Assembly: GCA_020072565.1 (NCBI GenBank)
Contig: JAIQGI010000018.1
Coordinates: 62,001-126,000 of the forward strand
Length of the DNA stretch: 64,000 bases
Direction of reading: 5' to 3'
DNA from: Terriglobia bacterium
Lineage (GTDB): Bacteria > Acidobacteriota > UBA6911
Both the position numbers and the translations under genes were made by a program. Positions 17,929 to 27,046 of this stretch are shown here, one piece after another. Numbering within the stretch: position 1 is the first letter of the stretch; each line of letters starts with the position of its first letter. The notes under the pieces are model-generated. The model did no database searches. It had not been told where the DNA came from and saw only the letters and a program-made list of their open reading frames with translations.

Positions 17929-19867
17929 CGCCCGGCGCCTCCTCGTTACACAGGACGGGCCGGATTATGACACCGCCTGCGTTCCGCTTTTGATCCTCCA
18001 AAACTATCGCGGCACAGGTCTTGAGGGCTGTGTCCGGCTTCAGAAACTCGATGCTGACGATCTGGCCTGCCGTGCCGAATTGTGCATTCGGCTTCGGGAT
18101 ATAGGTAACAACGACAGGCAAGTCCGGCTGCGGGCCGCAATAAAATACAACCGTCGCCTGTTTGCTGCCTTTAATGATAACGCGCGTTGGATCGACGATC
18201 AGGAATGCCACCTGCTTATGGCCGGCATCGAGGATCAAGCGCAGCTTTCTATCGAGACAGTCGATGCGTCGCAGTTGACCCCTGATTTGCAGATCCGGTG
18301 CTGCACGATCAGCCTGAGGCTGCGCCTCCTCTGACGCAGGCACTGATTTCGGACTGCCCTGGAGGGGCGGAGTTTCCGCAGTCTTAGAGGGCCGGTATGC
18401 AGGCTCAGGCTTCGGTTGGGCGGCGATCTGTTGCTGATCTGTCACCGAACGTGACAGGCGCTCCACTTCGGACACCTCCGACGGCGTGCGGGCACACGTT
18501 CGCGCATCTTCTACGGATTTTTTTGCCGCGCCGATTTCACCGAGACCGAGATACGCGTAAGCCAACAGGCAGGATGCCTGAAAGGTTTCCGCTATGCCTG
18601 CGGCTCTGAGTTTGCGAAGGCGTGCCACGGCCATTTCGTACCTGCGATCGCTCAAGTATAGGGATGCCAGTTTCAGATTGGCTTGCCGGTTTGTCGGCTG
18701 CAGCTCAAGCGCCTTTTCCAAAAGGGGGATCAGGGTCGAATTCGCGACACCGGTTTCTCCGAGGAGTCCCGCATAATCGAGATAGGTCTTGGCGTTGGTA
18801 GTGCCTTTTTCCACCGCGCGCCTGAAATGGCGCCGGGCTTCTTCATGGCTGGCGGCCAGCCAGTAGACATAGCCGAGAGATTCATCAACCTCCCGGCTGT
18901 CAGGATAGACACGGCTTAACCGTTCCAGTATTTGGCGAGCCTGGATGCTCTTTCCCATGGCCAAAGATACGTTCGCCAGTGCCACTTGCACTTCCAGATC
19001 GGTTGCAGGAGCGACCACCAGGGGTTCCTTGGATTTCCCGAGCTTTACCGAAAAGAGCACGCTGTTGAATGCGCCTCTGTGCAGATATGACGCGAGATCC
19101 TTTTGCACCTGCGGGAGGGTCTTGCCGTAGACCTTGTTGAAAACATCTGCCGGATCTGCCTCAGTCGCCAGCATTTTCAAAAAGTCGTCGGATCGAGGGC
19201 CGTACTCTTCCGAAACGAGCAGCATGTGGACGAGTGCCCAGCTCTCCGCATAGAACAGCTCGGCCTTGTCCTTATCGTTGTAGAGAGGTGAATCGTGGCC
19301 GGCTCTCAAGAGTACTGCGAGATCGAGCAGCGGCTCCTTCTTCAAGCGGTTGAAGCGCCCTCGGAGGACCGTGCCGACTTCCACCTTGTCGCCGGCGGCT
19401 CTCAGCGTGGAGTACAGCTCGGCAAGTCCCTCCTGCCACCAGGGTGGCGCGCGGAGCCCCGAATAGCGGGTGAGCAGGTGCACATATTCGTGGATCGCCA
19501 TCGGGTAGTAGTCGGGGGATGCATCCTTCATCACGATGTAGTCGCCGTTGAGTCCTCCCGCAAAGAAAGCGGCGGCGGCTTCATTCGGCTGGAACGGCTC
19601 GAATTCCCTGTCAGAATTGAAGCCTATAATGCGCACTGGAAAAGACGGCACTTCTACGGATCCCATGGAAGCGACGAAAAAACTCCTTACGCGTTCGAAG
19701 TGGAGGACGAGATTCCGGCCCTTTTTCTCGCCGGCAGAGGTGAGAAGATCGAAGTTTGAAGATCTCAATCTGAGCCACCGGGAGGCGCCAGACAACTCCG
19801 GCGACTGCAGCGTCACACATGCCAGGAGCAAGCCCAGCATATTCAATGGGCTGAGACGCTTCCTCAT
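17783..19867 (-). CDS. HExxH metallopeptidase-like / TPR protein, paralogue B with extended C-terminus
   Basis: A 694-residue exported protein with a signal peptide (residues 1-27). Residues 30-270 form a peptidase-like domain with HEYVH (H126, E127, H130) and a downstream glutamate in EGLAEL (E150), the arrangement of gluzincin (peptidase MA-like) zinc proteases. TPR-type helices follow (about 290-450), then a proline-rich linker and a small beta domain (520-610: RGQLRRIDCLDRKLRLILD). It is the second gene of a tandem duplication, nine bases after paralogue A. Paralogue A ends where this protein reads IVSIEF; here an additional 86 residues follow, about 48 of them antisense to mtfA, so the original stop seems lost. 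Substrate unknown. Confidence 0.82.
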   Translation of the reverse strand: MRKRLSPLNMLGLLLACVTLQSPELSGASRWLRLRSSNFDLLTSAGEKKGRNLVLHFERVRSFFVASMGSVEVPSFPVRIIGFNSDREFEPFQPNEAAAAFFAGGLNGDYIVMKDASPDYYPMAIHEYVHLLTRYSGLRAPPWWQEGLAELYSTLRAAGDKVEVGTVLRGRFNRLKKEPLLDLAVLLRAGHDSPLYNDKDKAELFYAESWALVHMLLVSEEYGPRSDDFLKMLATEADPADVFNKVYGKTLPQVQKDLASYLHRGAFNSVLFSVKLGKSKEPLVVAPATDLEVQVALANVSLAMGKSIQARQILERLSRVYPDSREVDESLGYVYWLAASHEEARRHFRRAVEKGTTNAKTYLDYAGLLGETGVANSTLIPLLEKALELQPTNRQANLKLASLYLSDRRYEMAVARLRKLRAAGIAETFQASCLLAYAYLGLGEIGAAKKSVEDARTCARTPSEVSEVERLSRSVTDQQQIAAQPKPEPAYRPSKTAETPPLQGSPKSVPASEEAQPQADRAAPDLQIRGQLRRIDCLDRKLRLILDAGHKQVAFLIVDPTRVIIKGSKQATVVFYCGPQPDLPVVVTYIPKPNAQFGTAGQIVSIEFLKPDTALKTCAAIVLEDQKRNAGGVIIRPVLCNEEAPGVRPHAPYEVPGPVDSTTSADRTAPGAVLSPQPAVQRRIPWPQRRTPRD

Positions 19868-19876
19868 AAGCGGATC

Positions 19877-21658
19877 TTATGGAAAATCGATGATGACAAC
19901 CTGGCCTACCGTACCGGATTGCGCATCCGGTTTTGGAATATATGTAACGACAACGGGCGTGCCGGGTTGCGGCCCGCAATCGAACGCGACCGTGACTCCC
20001 TTCTGACCCTTGATGGTGACGCGCGCGGGATCGAGGATCAAGAGCGCTACCTGCTTGCCGTCGGCCTCAATGATCAGGCGCGCCTTCTTGTCGAGACAGT
20101 CGAAGCGCCGCAACCGGCCTTTGATTTGCAGGACCTGCGGCTCGGGATCCGCTGGGAGCGGGGTGAACACCGTGGAGGCGGGCGGCAATGCGGGTGCGGG
20201 CTTCGGTGGGGTGGCGTCCCGTTGTCGTTCGGCCAAGGAACGGAAAAGACTCTGGGTTTCGGCTACCTCCGACTTGGTGCGGGCATAGGTTCGGGCACCT
20301 TCCGCGGATTTTGTAGCGTTGTCGATCTCACCAAGGCCAAGGTATGTGTAGGCCAGCAGGCGGAACATGCGATGGGCATCGTCTGCCCTGACGGTGCCTC
20401 TGATGGCGATCAGGTGCGAGAGCGCCTGACTGAACATGCCTTCGTCCAAGAATAGTGACGCCAGGGTCAGATGAGCATCGCGGCTTTCCGGCCGAAGCTG
20501 GAGTGCTTTTTCGACAATTGGCATCAGAGTCGAGCCGGAGGCGCCGGTATCTCTCATGAGACCCGCATAATCCAGGTAGGTACCGGCATTCGTTGTCCCC
20601 AGTTGTACAGCCCGTCCGAGATGGACTCGAGCCTCCTCTCTCTTGCCGGCATACCAGTTAACGTAGCCGAGAGCCTCCTCCACTTCCCAGCGGTCGGGAT
20701 ATTGCAGGCTCAACCCCTCCAGGATTTGCCGTGCGCGGCTGCCCTTCTCGATGTCCATGGACACATTCGCCAGTGCCACCTGGACCTCCAGGTCGGTTGC
20801 CGGCGCGACATCGGGGGTTTCGACCGACTTCTCCAGTCTTATGGAGAAGCGCACGGCATTGAATGCGGTTCTGCGCAGGTAAGTCTCGAGGTCCCTTTGC
20901 ACCTGTGCCGGGGTCTTGGCATAGACCCTGCCAAAGAGCTCAGCAGGACTGGCGCCGGCCGGGAGCATTTTCTTTAGGTCATTGAGGTGCGGCTGGTAAA
21001 GTTCCGATAGGTTCAGCATGTGCACCAGGGCCCAGCTTTCCGCATAGAACATTGCGGCTTTATTCTTTTCATCGTAAAGGGGCGATTCGCGATCTGCCCC
21101 CATGATGACCGCGAGGTCAAGTAACGGCTGCCGCTTCAGAAGGTCGTAGCGGTCGGCGATCATGTCGCCGATCTCGACCTCATCGCCGACAGGCTTCAGG
21201 TTCGAGAACAAGTCCGCGAGTCCTTCCTTATACCAGAGTGGCCAGTTCAGCCCGGTGTGCCTGACGAGCAGGTGCACATATTCGTGAATTGCCACAGGGT
21301 ACCCGGAGGCAGATACGTCCTTCATCACGATGTAGTCGCCATTGGATCCTCCTGCATAGAAGGCCGTGGCGGATTCGTTCGGGCGATAGTCGTCGTACTC
21401 TTTGTCCGAGTCGAAACCGACGATGCGAACCGGGAAAAGCGTTCCCTGCAGGGTGGGCATGGTCGAGACAAAGAAGCTCCTTACCCTCTCAAAGTGAAGG
21501 ATGAGGTTTCGCCCCTTTTTTTCGTCGCCGGCGGTGAGGAGTTCAAAGTTTGTAGACTTCAACTTAAGCCAGCGGGAAGCGCCGAACAGGCCCGCCAATT
21601 GCATCGCAGCGTATGCAGTAAGGAGTAGGAGGGCTATCCTGGAGATCGGTCTTCTCAT
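19877..21658 (-). CDS. HExxH metallopeptidase-like / TPR protein, paralogue A
   Basis: A 593-residue exported protein, signal peptide residues 1-27 (ends LFGA). The layout equals paralogue B: HEYVH at 125-129 with the third-ligand glutamate-like position replaced by aspartate in EGLADLF (paralogue B has EGLAEL), TPR helices (about 290-450), a Pro/Lys linker, then the C-terminal domain with RGRLRRFDCLDKKARLII ending IIDFP. The two proteins are collinear and highly similar over their full length, so they arose by tandem duplication. The E-to-D change next to the zinc site may affect activity. Probably acts on the cell envelope or extracellular protein; no direct functional evidence. Confidence 0.82.
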   Translation of the reverse strand: MRRPISRIALLLLTAYAAMQLAGLFGASRWLKLKSTNFELLTAGDEKKGRNLILHFERVRSFFVSTMPTLQGTLFPVRIVGFDSDKEYDDYRPNESATAFYAGGSNGDYIVMKDVSASGYPVAIHEYVHLLVRHTGLNWPLWYKEGLADLFSNLKPVGDEVEIGDMIADRYDLLKRQPLLDLAVIMGADRESPLYDEKNKAAMFYAESWALVHMLNLSELYQPHLNDLKKMLPAGASPAELFGRVYAKTPAQVQRDLETYLRRTAFNAVRFSIRLEKSVETPDVAPATDLEVQVALANVSMDIEKGSRARQILEGLSLQYPDRWEVEEALGYVNWYAGKREEARVHLGRAVQLGTTNAGTYLDYAGLMRDTGASGSTLMPIVEKALQLRPESRDAHLTLASLFLDEGMFSQALSHLIAIRGTVRADDAHRMFRLLAYTYLGLGEIDNATKSAEGARTYARTKSEVAETQSLFRSLAERQRDATPPKPAPALPPASTVFTPLPADPEPQVLQIKGRLRRFDCLDKKARLIIEADGKQVALLILDPARVTIKGQKGVTVAFDCGPQPGTPVVVTYIPKPDAQSGTVGQVVIIDFP

Positions 21659-22071
21659 CTTTCATGCCCTGCGTAGTAGTTCGATGATGAAACCCATTGT
21701 CGGGGATGCCGAGTTTAAAATCACCATAATCCCCATACGGCTGAGGACAGCAGGACTGATCATGCGATGGAATTAAATTTTACCTCATCGGCAGGACCGC
21801 TGGGGGAAATTTTAAAAACACCTCAATTCTCTGTGATCTTTGTGAGCTCCGCGGACCCCGCGTTGAGATTTTCCGGATCCAGCGATGTCGAGCCGTATGA
21901 CTCATGGCTGTGGTTGGAACGCGTGCCGGAACTGCCGGGCAATGTAAGACTCTGGAGCGTTTTCCTGCTTTTCTTGTTACAATTTCATCTACATAGATTT
22001 CGTGGCCTGATCAGAAAGTGAATGTAACATGGGCAACTTAGGTTCGGAAAATTTTATGAAGGAGGTATGCG
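21659..22071. other. Intergenic region with degenerate CTCTGCG-type repeat
   Basis: About 410 bases between divergent genes. At 21825-21875 it holds CTCTGTGATCTTTGTGAGCT and CCCCGCGTTGAGATTTT, a decayed member of the repeat family at 4668-4718. The end carries GGAGGT (22061-22066), the ribosome site of the SRPBCC gene. No other gene or RNA is apparent. Confidence 0.5.
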
Positions 22072-22467
22072 GTGGTTTCGAGTTCCGTCACTAAGAAAAT
22101 TTCAATCAACGCACCTGTCTCGAAAGTGTTCACGTTCGTTGCCAATCTCGCCAACTGGCCCCAATGGGCCATCGCCAATGTGGTGGCAGTCAAGCCGGGC
22201 TCCGACGAATGGTGGGCCCTGGAAACGTGCACGGGCCTTGGCAGGCTCCGCATCAAACCCGACGAGGCCTCGGGAACTCTTGACTACGACATATCTGTCT
22301 CCGGGGTGAAATGGACGGTCGCGGCGCGCGTCGTCGCCGACGGTGCAGGCAGCGAATTCTCCGTAACATATTCGCAGCCTCCGTCGCTTTCAAAGGATGC
22401 GTTCGACAAGCAAATCTCTCTCGTTGACAAGGAACTCGCGAAGCTCAAGGAACTGATGGAATCCTGA
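22072..22467 (+). CDS. SRPBCC / polyketide-cyclase-like small ligand-binding protein
   Basis: A 131-residue cytoplasmic protein starting at GTG with GGAGGT six bases upstream. The N-terminal pattern KKISINAPVSKVFTFVANLA and then NWPQWAI is the typical first strand and helices of the START/SRPBCC helix-grip fold, and the last 25 residues form the long C-terminal helix. These proteins bind hydrophobic ligands or act as cyclases/dehydratases. The ligand cannot be inferred. It lies 49 bp before the broken ABC ATPase gene and may share its transcript. Confidence 0.75.
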   Translation: MVSSSVTKKISINAPVSKVFTFVANLANWPQWAIANVVAVKPGSDEWWALETCTGLGRLRIKPDEASGTLDYDISVSGVKWTVAARVVADGAGSEFSVTYSQPPSLSKDAFDKQISLVDKELAKLKELMES

Positions 22468-22516
22468 GGGAACGCAAGACCGGCGTAAAAAAGAAGCTGT
22501 TGATGAGGAAACGCGT

Positions 22517-23348
22517 ATGTCCATACCGGCAATTTCCCTGCAAGGGCTCACCAAGCGGTACGGACGACTGCTCGCGGTCAGCAATCTCACGCTCGATGTG
22601 ACAGAGAGCGAAATCTTCGGATTTCTCGGGCTTAATGGTGCCGGCAAAACCACCACCATCCGCATGCTTCTGGATTTGCTGCGACCGAACTCAGGTAGCG
22701 CCAAGGTTCTGGGTCACGACTGCCAGCGTGCCGGCCTGCGGGTGCGCGCCCTCGTCGGTTATCTGCCGGGGGAGGTGGATTTCTATGGTGACATGACCGG
22801 CAGGGAAGTGCTCGAGTTGCTCGGCCGCCTGCAGACACGGCCGGTTTCGCCGGAGTATCGCAGGGAGTTGCAGGAGAGATTCGATCTGCCGGATGTCGAT
22901 TTGCGCCGCAAGCTGCGCGAGTACAGCACAGGAATGAAGCGGAAGCTCTGCCTGATCCAGGCCTTTCAGGGCGATCCTCCGCTCCTCATCCTCGACGAGC
23001 CGACCGATGTCCTCGCATGTCCTTTCGGAGGTGGAGCGCGTGTGCGGGCGCATCGGCTTGATCCGCAAAGGCGAGCTGGCCCTGCTTGCATCGGTCGAGG
23101 ACCTGCATAGGATGGCGCAGCGCAAAGTGCGCATCACCTTCAACTCCGACGTTTCCACCCGCCCACAGGGCCTTCCACCGGAGTACGAGATCCTCGAGGT
23201 CCAGCCGCGTCTATGGCAGTTCCGGGTGAGAGGCGCGCTGGGGCCGCTCATGGCATTGCTCGCCGGGATGCCCGTGCTCGACGTCGATATCAGCGAGGCG
23301 CGCCTGGAAGAAGTGCTCATGCGATATTACCGCGAGGAGCGCGCATGA
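22517..23348 (+). pseudogene. ABC-2 type transporter ATPase, disrupted by internal deletion and frameshift
   Basis: An ABC ATPase gene in two frames. The first (22517 to about 23008) has Walker A (GLNGAGKTTT, residues 36-45), the signature EYSTGMKRKL and Walker B LLILDEPT. The next recognisable segment, MSSHVLSEVERV (H-loop), lies directly adjacent at 23007 in a different frame. In intact relatives about 30-35 residues (D-loop and the following helix) separate these, so a segment of non-triplet length is missing. The second frame runs to 23348 and overlaps the permease start by ATGA. Without the D-loop and in two frames it should be non-functional. A sequencing or assembly deletion is the main alternative. 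Confidence 0.85.
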
Positions 23349-24157
23349 GAGCCTGCCTTGCCCTCCTCCTGCACTCAGTCCGGCGGGTGCGCTCGCTGGT
23401 TCTGGCAATGGCCGCTTTGTTGGCGGCCTTCCAGATTCTGCTCGCGTTTGCAGCCAGGTCGCTGCAGGAACTCAATACCTTTCCTCAATTGGCGGCGTTG
23501 ATACCGGATTTTCTCCGGCAGATACTGGGGCCGTCTCTCCTGACGCTGATGTCGTTCCGGGGGATCGCCTGTCTGGGCTATTTCCACGTCGCCATCATGG
23601 CAACGCTGATCGGGCTGATGATCGCGCTTGCCACCGAACCCGTGAGCGAGGCCGAAACCCGATTCCTCGATCTTATACTCTCGCACCCGCTGGCCCGGCA
23701 CTGGGTGATAAGCCGGACTATCGCATTGCTGGCCGCATGCATTGTCCTCTTGCTGGGCGCGATGATGTCAGGTACGCGGCTCGGGCTCTACTGGCTGGCC
23801 CCCGAAGATATGGCGCAGGCAACCTTTCGTGTCATTCCCGCACTTACATTGAATCTGGGATTGCTGCTGCTCTGTTGGGGCAGCATCGCGTTGGCCTTGG
23901 CCTCGATCGCCCACCGTCGGAGCGTGGCGGCTGCCGCCACGGCCCTGCTGGCGATGGCGTGCTACATGACCGACTTGATCGCCCAGATCTGGAAGCCCTT
24001 GAAACCAGTGGTACGATACTCTCCCTTCCATTACTACAACTCATTGAATCTGATCATGGGTTCCTCGGATATGACCGGGGACACCTTGACTCTGGCATCC
24101 ATCGCTGTGACCGGTTTTCTCCTGGCCTACCTTTTTTTCCAGCGCCGCGACCTCTGA
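23345..24157 (+). CDS. ABC-2 type transporter permease
   Basis: A 270-residue integral membrane protein starting at the ATG that overlaps the stop of the ATPase reading frame. About six hydrophobic segments are visible (residues roughly 17-40, 62-80, 85-105, 135-158, 180-225, 245-263). The region NLGLLLLCWGSIALALASIA followed by a small-residue-rich segment, and the closing FHYYNSLNLI then AYLFFQRRDL, are typical ABC-2 export permeases. Intact in itself, but its ATPase partner is broken, so transport through this pair is doubtful unless another ATPase substitutes. Cargo unknown. Confidence 0.8.
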   Translation: MRACLALLLHSVRRVRSLVLAMAALLAAFQILLAFAARSLQELNTFPQLAALIPDFLRQILGPSLLTLMSFRGIACLGYFHVAIMATLIGLMIALATEPVSEAETRFLDLILSHPLARHWVISRTIALLAACIVLLLGAMMSGTRLGLYWLAPEDMAQATFRVIPALTLNLGLLLLCWGSIALALASIAHRRSVAAAATALLAMACYMTDLIAQIWKPLKPVVRYSPFHYYNSLNLIMGSSDMTGDTLTLASIAVTGFLLAYLFFQRRDL

Positions 24158-24204
24158 CAGGGCTCCATTGAGAATGCTAAGATCGCGATGTTCTTTTTTC
24201 GTTC

Positions 24205-24354
24205 TTAACCCGGATTATTCAGGAATGTGTGACCAAAGTGCAGTTTTGGACGCGGACCAACGCCGACCGTTCGGTTTTGGTCGGCGTTGATCCGCGACCA
24301 ATTTTGTTGCTTTTCACGGGCGTGCGGTTCTGCTTCATGAATAATTCAGGTTAA
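24205..24354 (-). repeat. MITE-like repeat, copy 2 (inverted)
   Basis: A ~150-base element homologous to 15011-15181 in the opposite orientation. Its outer ends CCCGGATTATTCAGG and CATGAATAATTCAGGTT are imperfect inverted repeats, and the centre holds a strong hairpin (AACGCCGACC, then GGTCGGCGTT). It occupies the middle of a 419-base gap between the ABC permease and an S9 peptidase. The rest of that gap (24355-24576) contains a decayed CTCTGCGTTGGGAATC repeat at 24410-24435 and otherwise nothing recognisable. Confidence 0.75.
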
Positions 24355-24576
24355 GGCACGGCAGGTTTAGCGGCCTTGCGGTCACGAACTACACGCTCAG
24401 CGGTCCCTGCGTTCTCAGCGAACTCTGCGTTGGGAATCTTTGGGTGCGGCTGTGCCGCGAACTGTTTTTCGTGGTTGCGGTGAGACTCGTTTTTGATGGC
24501 GTTTCGCGAACGCCCTTAGTATGATCACCGCCAAATTGCTGACAGGCTGGTCTCGAACAATCTCCTGGAGGATGGT

Positions 24577-26799
24577 ATGAAGAATCATCGCATCCTGACG
24601 GCGGGTTGTGCCGTCATTGTTTTCCTTCTGCTTTCCGTCTCGCTCCTATCTGCGCAAAAATCATTCACCATCGAAAAGATCCTGAGCTATTCCTGGCCGT
24701 CCGAGCTGGTATCGGCAAAAAAGGCGGACCGCATCGCCTGGTTGGAAGCCGAACGGGGATTGCGCAATGTCTACACCGCGGTGGGGCCCGGCTTCAAGCC
24801 TGTCCGTCTTACCGATTTCATGCAGGACGATGGCAAAGAGCTTACCGGGCTCAGGATTTCAGAGGATGGTTCGGTGGTCGTTTTCGTTCGCGGCCAGGGC
24901 CCCAACCGTGACGGTTGGATCGCGAATCCAGCGAACGATGCGGCTGGCGGTCACCAGGAAATCTGGTCGGTCAGCACGAGGAAGGGAAAGCCCGCAAGAC
25001 TCGCAGAGGCGAACGGACCCGTCCTTGCTCCCAACGGCAAGTGGGTGCTCTTCGTCCGTGACGGCCAGATCTTCGAAGTTCCGGTGAATGTTTCCGGCAA
25101 GCTTGCCGCAACATCAAGCGGGGAGCCGCTGATCAAGGCATGGGGGAGAAACGGCGACCCCAAGTGGTCGCCCGACAGCAAGAAGATCGCTTTTGTCAGC
25201 AATCGAACGGACCACAGCCTCATCGTGATCTATGATCACGAGAAGCGGCAGCTCGCCTACCTGTCGCCTTCCGTCGACAGGGACTCCAGTCCCACATGGT
25301 CGCCCGACGGCAAAAGGATCGCATTTCTCCGCAGGCCCGGGGCCTCGTTTGTGCAGACGACCACACTCGCCCAACAGCAGGCGCAACAGGGGAGAGGAGT
25401 CGGTACCGGCAGAGTCGGCGGTGCGCCTCAGGCCGGAAGGGGCGGGGCGGCACAGGGAGGGCAGAGGGGGGCTGGGGCTTCGATCTACCAGCGTGCAGAA
25501 CTCCCGGGCGGCCATACCCTCGCCATCTTCGTGGCTGATGTGGCGTCGGGAGAGGCACACGAAATCTGGCATCCTGCGCAGGAGGATCCATCCTTCGCAC
25601 CGAACAACCGCATCGAATGGGCAGGGAACAGCCTGATCTTTCAGCTGGTGCGCAACAACTGGCAGCATTACTTTTCGCTTCCCACCTCCGGCGGCGACAA
25701 TGTGATGCCCGTCGATCTCACGCCTGGCGAGGGGGAAACGCCCGGCTCAGATGAGGCCGAAACCCTCGGCGTGTCCAGCAATGGCGCCTACCTCTACTAC
25801 GGCACCAACGTCGGTGACATCGACCGGCGCCATGTCTGGAAAACTCCGACAGGCGGCGGCGCTCCTGTCCAGCTCACCAAGGGAGAGGGAATCGAGAACT
25901 ATCCGGCTGCGCTGGCCTCCGGGGACAAAGTGGCATGTTTTTATGCCGACGCGAAGCAGCCGAAGTGCATTGCAATTGTGCCGGCCGAAGGGGGGAAACC
26001 GAACATTATCTCCCGCAAGCTGCCGGCGGATTTTCCCTACGATGCGCAGGTCGTGCCTGAGCAGGTAGTCCTGACTGCCGAAGATGGGTTGAAATTTCAC
26101 AATCAGATTTTCGTGCCGAAAGACATCAAACCGGGCGAGCGCCGGCCGGCCATCATCTTCACCCATGGCGGCCCCAGCCGTCAGATGTTGCTCGGCTATC
26201 ACTACCTGTACTTCTACCACATGGCCTATGCGATGAATCAGTACTTCGCGAACCAGGGGTATGTGGTCATGTCCGTGAATTACCGATCCGGGATCGGCTA
26301 CGGCCGGGAGTTCAGGTCGGCGCCGAACAGCGGCCAACGAGGGTCCGCTGAATATCAGGATCTCGTCGCAGCGGGGCGCTATCTGCAATCACGCCCGGAT
26401 GTCGATGCCCAACGCATCGGCTTGTACGGGCTGTCCTACGGCGGCCTCATGACTGCGATGGGCCTTTCCAGGAACTCCGACATGTTTGCCGCCGGAGTCG
26501 ACATTGCCGGCGTGCACCTCTGGGGCAATTCCCTGGATCCGGAGAACCTGGCCTTCAAGGCATCTTCGATTGCAACCATAGACAAATGGACGTCTCCGGT
26601 TCTGCTGGTGCAGGGCGATGACGATCGCAACGTCCAGTTCTCACAGACCGTCGGCCTCGTCCAGCTGCTCAGGGCAAAGAATGTGCATTACGAGCTGATC
26701 GTCTTTCCTGATGAAGTGCACGATTTCCTCGTCTTCCAGAGATGGCTGAAGACTTTCAATGCAGCCGACGATTTCCTGAATCGTTTCCTGAGGAAGTAA
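24577..26799 (+). CDS. Secreted S9 family prolyl oligopeptidase
   Basis: A 740-residue exported serine peptidase. A signal peptide ends near LLSAQK (residue 28). Residues 30-490 are a WD/TolB-like beta-propeller (repeats such as WSPDSKKIAFVSNR and WSPDGKRIAFLRR), interrupted by a Gln/Gly/Arg-rich insertion (about 265-305). The alpha/beta-hydrolase domain has the nucleophile in GLSYGG (Ser620, nucleotides 26434-26436), the acid in VQGDDDRNVQ and the histidine in DEVHDFLVF. All triad residues are present. GGATGGT-type ribosome site precedes the ATG. It would cleave oligopeptides in the periplasm or outside the cell; substrate preference is unknown. Confidence 0.9.
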   Translation: MKNHRILTAGCAVIVFLLLSVSLLSAQKSFTIEKILSYSWPSELVSAKKADRIAWLEAERGLRNVYTAVGPGFKPVRLTDFMQDDGKELTGLRISEDGSVVVFVRGQGPNRDGWIANPANDAAGGHQEIWSVSTRKGKPARLAEANGPVLAPNGKWVLFVRDGQIFEVPVNVSGKLAATSSGEPLIKAWGRNGDPKWSPDSKKIAFVSNRTDHSLIVIYDHEKRQLAYLSPSVDRDSSPTWSPDGKRIAFLRRPGASFVQTTTLAQQQAQQGRGVGTGRVGGAPQAGRGGAAQGGQRGAGASIYQRAELPGGHTLAIFVADVASGEAHEIWHPAQEDPSFAPNNRIEWAGNSLIFQLVRNNWQHYFSLPTSGGDNVMPVDLTPGEGETPGSDEAETLGVSSNGAYLYYGTNVGDIDRRHVWKTPTGGGAPVQLTKGEGIENYPAALASGDKVACFYADAKQPKCIAIVPAEGGKPNIISRKLPADFPYDAQVVPEQVVLTAEDGLKFHNQIFVPKDIKPGERRPAIIFTHGGPSRQMLLGYHYLYFYHMAYAMNQYFANQGYVVMSVNYRSGIGYGREFRSAPNSGQRGSAEYQDLVAAGRYLQSRPDVDAQRIGLYGLSYGGLMTAMGLSRNSDMFAAGVDIAGVHLWGNSLDPENLAFKASSIATIDKWTSPVLLVQGDDDRNVQFSQTVGLVQLLRAKNVHYELIVFPDEVHDFLVFQRWLKTFNAADDFLNRFLRK

Positions 26800-27019
26800 A
26801 GCAGAGGCCTTCACGAATGCGCCGGAAGACTGCGTCGACTTTGCGATCGCAACGGACCAGATGGAACTGGAAGGCCTCGCCCATGACGGCGCCCGATTGG
26901 GCGTAGAGGCGCCTGCGCATGAGTCCACGGGCCCGATGAAGCCGTACTTTCACGCTCTCCGGAGTGATTCCGAGGCACTCGGCGGTTTCCCCTGTACCGA
27001 GCCCCTCGATCTCTCTCCA
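26759..27019 (-). pseudogene. ECF sigma-70 factor, C-terminal (region 4) remnant
   Basis: The minus-strand frame begins just after a TGA near 27020 and encodes REIEGLGTGETAECLGITPE, then SVKVRLHRARGLMRRRLYA and AFQFHLVRCDRKVDAVFRRI. This is the helix-turn-helix and tail of an ECF RNA polymerase sigma factor (region 4.2). Regions 1-3 are absent; the upstream sequence instead runs into the end of the GGDEF gene. The reading frame runs to a stop around 26756, inside the antisense of the S9 peptidase 3' end. With no region 2 it cannot be a sigma factor, so it is a relic left by a deletion or rearrangement. Confidence 0.8.
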
Positions 27020-27046
27020 TCAAGAGCTGGTCGTGCCCAAGCCCGG

